A stretch of DNA of 64,000 nucleotides from Diprion similis (lineage: Eukaryota; Arthropoda; Insecta; Hymenoptera; Diprionidae): positions 1,798,001 through 1,862,000 of the forward strand of contig NC_060110.1 of assembly GCF_021155765.1 (NCBI RefSeq). The letters run 5' to 3'. Positions within the stretch are counted from its first letter, which is position 1. Every line of letters starts with the position of its first letter. Position numbers and translations under genes: made by a program. Below the pieces are notes generated by a model. The model did no database searches. It was given only the letters and a program-made list of their open reading frames with translations, and was not told where the DNA came from. Shown piece by piece: positions 60,039-64,000 of this stretch.

Positions 60039-61911
60039 ATGGTGTTGTCCTGTCGGTTTTACAAGGAGAAATATCCTGAAGTTGAAGATGTGGTTATGGT
60101 CAATGTACGTAGCATAGCTGAAATGGGAGCCTATGTTCACTTATTGGAGTATAACAATATCGAAGGCATGATTCTTCTTTCTGAATTGTCAAGGCGACGT
60201 ATTCGTTCCATTAATAAACTCATCAGAGTTGGTAAAACGGAACCTGTTGTTGTCATCAGAGTTGACAAAGATAAAGGTATTTATAATTTATGACTGATTG
60301 TAATTGATACCAATCCATACTCATAATGCCAGTTCGGCATCTTTCAGTGATTACTATGTTCAAAAAACCTTATAGAATCTCAGAATTATTCATAATCTCA
60401 CCGAAGTTTAGGGTACACCTTAAACAATACATTCAAGTAGAAAATTCAATGTGCTTACCCATTCTGATTCTTCGTGTAATCAATTTTAATTTTGATCCTC
60501 TTTTCAAGGGTACATTGACTTGAGTAAGCGGCGAGTATCTGCTGAAGATGTAGAAAAATGTACGGAACGATTTGCCAAAGCTAAGGCAGTAAATTCGATT
60601 CTACGACATGTTGCCGAGCTATTGAATTACGATAGCGACGAACAACTGGAGGAATTATACCAGAAGACAGCTTGGTACTTTGAAGAAAAATATAAAAAAC
60701 AGAAAGCGTCAGCCTACGATTTTTTCAAACAATCAGTATTGTAAGTCTCGTCTTTGATTGCAGTTACTATTTTTCGAATTTGAGGAAATTGCATTAAAAA
60801 ATGAAATACTGAAGACTGTGAATAAAAAATGTGTATTTCAGGGACCCTTCCATCTTGGCTGAGTGTGGCTTGGATGATCACACCAAAGAAGTATTGTTGA
60901 ACAATATCAAGCGGAAACTCACATCTCAAGCTGTCAAGATTCGTGCTGATGTTGAAGTTGCTTGCTACGGTTATGAAGGCATAGATGCTGTCAAAACTGC
61001 ATTAAAAGCTGGCTTGGCTCTGACGACAGAAGAGTTGCCCATAAAAATTAATCTAATAGCCCCTCCGTTGTATGGTACGTATCTGATTATTATGATCGTT
61101 AACCAGTAACATATTAAATCATTTTACACTGGCAGTAAAATGAAGTGCAATAAGATTTTTACTGATTGCAAGTTTGAAAATCAGAAAAACTTCTTTATAA
61201 AATTGTACTTCTTCAGGTAAAGAATACAAATGAATTATGGAAATTTATTTCGAATTTTCTGTTAATACTTTGAATAATCGAAGCATGGAATGTATGCTTA
61301 CAAGTATTAATCAACCCGATTTGATGAACAGATACTGAATTATTGCTACTTCAAATATCGTCAAATATTCTCCTTATATCATTAGGCGATTCAATATTAA
61401 TTTTCTTACATTCCAGTCATGACAACCTCAACACCTGAGAAACAAGACGGTTTAAAGGCATTGAATGATGCCATCGAGGTGATTAAGGAAAAAATTATAT
61501 CCCTCGGAGGTGTATTCGACATTCAAATGGCTGTGAGTTTTCAATTATAAGCTTATTGGAGATAGTGAGTTTGAAGAAATTCAATTTCAAATAAATCGTA
61601 CCACTGTTGTATCGATACATGACAAAGTCTAAGAATATTTGGCTCTATTACCTTCAACAATAAATAACCAAATCATTGAAAGTTCCAACAAGTAGATCTT
61701 GACAATTGTTGTACCATATTTTCAGCCCAAAGTCGTGACAGCAACTGATGAAGCAGAGTTGGCAAGACAAATGGAACGTGCTGAACTCGAAAACGCAGAG
61801 GTGGCAGGTGATGACGATGAAGAAGAAGTTGAGGGAATGGGTGACTTCAGTGGGGGCGAAGAAGGTGAAGATGCGGAAAAGGGCGGTAACGATTCTCAGG
61901 AGGATGATTAA
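60039..61911 (+). CDS. eIF2S1: Eukaryotic translation initiation factor 2 subunit alpha
   Basis: Regulatory subunit of the eIF2 GTPase complex that carries initiator tRNA; phosphorylation of Ser51 by PERK, GCN2-type and other kinases blocks eIF2B exchange and starts the integrated stress response. Exons 60039-60276, 60509-60740, 60842-61074, 61417-61532 and 61726-61911 total 1005 nt, 334 aa (human 315). It begins [20 protein letters not shown], with an S1 domain at residues about 15-88 and the kinase target [12 protein letters not shown], its first Ser after the Leu being residue 51. A helical middle domain follows ([14 protein letters not shown]), then the C-terminal domain ([32 protein letters not shown]). 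The C-terminus is extended and strongly acidic ([10 protein letters not shown]...), as in other insects. The coding start lies 5 nt after an acceptor. Poly(A) signal at 62027-62032; converges with RpS20. Confidence 0.97.
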
Positions 61912-62220
61912 TCAACATGAGAAACAAATGGATTTGCATTCATCCTTTCCTACGTGACTACGTCTGGCAAATAACTTTATCAAGTACAGAATAGCCTTCA
62001 TTGACTTTATGATACAAGATTTTACAAATAAAGTGAAAAATACTGTAAGAATATAATGAATGCAATTTATCTAATACCTCCATCGTTCCCTCCTACGACG
62101 CTGCTAATTTTCAGCTTCCTACGTCTTATTTTACAGGTACAGGGAATAGTGAGACAGATACACGTGTTTTCTTTTTTTCATTTTTATTCAAACATTTTTT
62201 TGAAATTTTATTTCAATAGT

Positions 62221-63786
62221 TTATTCGTCAGCAATGGTAACCTCAACTTCTACACCAGGTTCAATTGAGATGCTGGTTATTTGCTTCACGATTTCAGACG
62301 GAGAGTAAAGGTCAATTACCCTCTTATGAATTCGCATCTGGAAGCGATCCCAAGTCTTCGAACCCTCACCACAAGGTGTTTTACGCGTCGTAATTCTAAG
62401 AATCTTAGTTGGCATACGGACAGGTCCTTTCACCTTCAGCTTCTGTTTCTTAGCTCCAGTGATAAGCTCCGTACACACTGTGAATTTTCAAAGAATATTA
62501 GATTTAAATGCGATACTAATTTTTAAACTTTATGCAAACGTCTGTGTCTAAATTTATAATATTTATATTTTCAGTTGATCATTTGTCTTTACCACATTTC
62601 AAGTTTTGGGTAGTTAAAAAGGATTAGACTTCAAATTGAATATGAGTTTAAATCTGATGGTTTTAAAAACAGTACACTTGAATAAATTGTACAGACCTCT
62701 TGCTGTACTATATAATTTATGTAAGAATTGCAATAATGAAAAATGTCTAGGCTGTGCAACTTAATTTGAGTAATTAAAAAAATAAATATTAATTATATTT
62801 GCTCATTTACCTTTCTCAAGGGAACGGACGTTGCGCGAGGTCAACGTAATACGGATACGATGGATCGGTGCAGTTTCCTGACCAGGTTTCTCTGGATTAT
62901 CTGTCTTAAGACTTGCCTGAAACATTTCACAATCATTTTATTGTATAATCTTGATTGACTTTTGTAAGATGGTTAAATCATGATAGTTTTAAAAAGTTTT
63001 CCAAGGTACTACTGATTGTGACTAAATACACAAGGCAATATTGTTGAATTTATTATCTTTATACTTTGAAATAAAAGAATTCAAGTGTTCAGACGTTGTG
63101 GGCTTATTATAAAATTCTCAAATTACACCTGGTTTCGTTTTACTGTAGAAATGTGACTTTGTTTTTGCAACAATCCATATGCAAGAAAATAAAATGCGAC
63201 GGAAACTTTACTTTATTAAGTATATTAAGATTGATAGATCACAAAAAAATCTTAATATTTAACGGATTTAAGAAAATTACGATTTACTTTTTTTCTAAAT
63301 TTACTTTCTCCGATGATTAGCTTTAGGTACCAACAGGTACAAGATTCAATTTTTTAGTCAAAATTAATGATAATGCGGTCAGGATTGAGATGGACGAAAA
63401 AAAAAAAAAAAAACAGAGTTATTGGGCTTTTGAGAGAAACGGGTTTTTTCTCACCCTAGTCTTGGACTAAAAGAGATTCCCAGCATTCTGAAGTCAACGA
63501 AACAGGGCTCAACTCAAGACAGTCGTAAAAAATGACAATATTTCGAAATCCAAAAAAATTCGTTGCATGGATTAGGATTTCATAAATTTACAAAATAACT
63601 TCAGCTGGATCGTCGTTTAACGACAGTCGAATATGTGTAGCGATTTGAGGTTCTAAGAGGCATACATGGCTAGAGACGCCGCCTAACCCAACTTTGGTTT
63701 GGCGAAGTTTATTGCGCGTCGTCGGGAGTTTCGAGAAATAAAGTCAACCTTTTTGAATGCTCCGTGAAAAAACGTTGGCTCACCAT
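62221..63786 (-). CDS. RpS20: 40S ribosomal protein S20 (uS10)
   Basis: Small-subunit ribosomal protein of the head region. Exons 63784-63786, 62811-62916 and 62221-62477 total 366 nt, 121 aa (human 119). The first coding exon is just the ATG, followed at once by the GTGAGC donor, a common design in animal ribosomal protein genes. The body reads [59 protein letters not shown] and [20 protein letters not shown]. The divergent N-terminus ([18 protein letters not shown]) is where orthologues vary. A - strand AATAAA lies at 62183-62188, so its 3' UTR is only about 50 nt and lies close to the end of eIF2-alpha. Confidence 0.97.
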
Positions 63787-63821
63787 TGCTGCGTTTGATT
63801 CCCGGTCGAGATGATCAATTT

Positions 63822-63835
63822 GAAATAGAGAAAAA
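63822..63835 (-). promoter_or_regulatory. Pyrimidine-tract (TOP/TCT) initiator candidate of RpS20
   Basis: On the - strand TTTTTCTCTATTTC lies 36-49 bp upstream of the ATG. Ribosomal protein genes of insects start transcription in such polypyrimidine TCT initiators, and the distance suits the short leader expected. Confidence 0.5.
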
Positions 63836-63837
63836 TT

Positions 63838-64000
63838 GATCAGCGCTGAACCAGTTTACGTACACGTCGCACGTGTCCAACAAGAAAGAGTCCGACGTTT
63901 ATCGGGATCCGGAAGCTGGTGTGCGGAGTATCGACCGATATCTCGATGCCGTTACCTATCTGCCCGTGCAACTTCGATTTATGAAAGAAATATGGAATTT
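63838..64000. other. Open, GC-richer edge of the window
   Basis: The last 160 bp are about half G+C and open in one frame on each strand up to the window edge (+ strand: YRDPEAGVRSIDRYLDAVTY; - strand: KLHGQIGNGIEISVDTPHTS). No family was recognised. It could be the first exon of a gene divergent from RpS20 (an in-frame ATG stands at 63981) or part of an upstream - strand gene. Confidence 0.3.

Noticed and set aside
1-64000. tRNA or rRNA genes
   Set aside because: No cloverleaf with matching A and B boxes and no rRNA-like stretch was recognised by eye; a covariance-model scan would be decisive.

Overview
The window is nuclear DNA of an insect. It is AT-rich, its genes are split by short GT-AG introns, and every recognisable protein is of animal type. 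Protein similarity to bee and sawfly orthologues as I remember them makes Hymenoptera the most likely order, but this is inference. No bacterial, viral, rRNA or tRNA gene was recognised.

Layout. 1-13.1 kb: six coding exons of a Z-disc ALP/Enigma-family gene (Zasp66-like, + strand) spread over very large introns. 13.1-18.4 kb: gene-poor AT-rich DNA. 18.4-25.6 kb: a complete HERC4 E3 ubiquitin ligase (- strand, 17 coding exons, 1053 aa), with a 565-bp terminal-inverted-repeat element in its 5' intron or upstream DNA. 28.5-36.9 kb: a compact cluster of epsilon-tubulin TUBE1 (+), CHMP5 (-), ETFRF1/LYRM5 (+) and TRAPPC2L (+). 37.3-38.8 kb: a small three-exon - strand gene for an unrecognised 71-aa secreted peptide with its own TATA and initiator. 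42.1-44.6 kb: vesicular GABA transporter VGAT (-). 48.3-52.0 kb: deubiquitinase Usp20/33 (-). 52-60 kb: gene-poor DNA with a 1-kb minisatellite and dispersed repeats. 60.0-61.9 kb: translation factor eIF2-alpha (+). 62.2-63.8 kb: ribosomal protein S20 (-), convergent with eIF2-alpha.

The genes do not form one pathway. They mix housekeeping genes (translation, ubiquitin, ESCRT, TRAPP, mitochondrial ETF control) with tissue-specific ones (muscle Z-disc, GABAergic or glycinergic synapse, centriole). CHMP5 and ETFRF1 are head to head 393 bp apart, TUBE1 and CHMP5 converge and probably overlap in their 3' UTRs, and eIF2-alpha and RpS20 converge. Exon joins were worked out by eye from GT/AG sites, reading frame and remembered family sequence. 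For every recognised gene the exon lengths sum to a multiple of three and the product length matches the family, apart from the Zasp gene, which is compared only as an isoform.

The most notable novelties are the candidate amidated secreted-peptide precursor at 37.3-38.8 kb, a palindrome-filled TIR element at 26.1-26.6 kb, two pairs of diverged dispersed repeats, and a minisatellite with higher-order structure at 54.5-55.5 kb.
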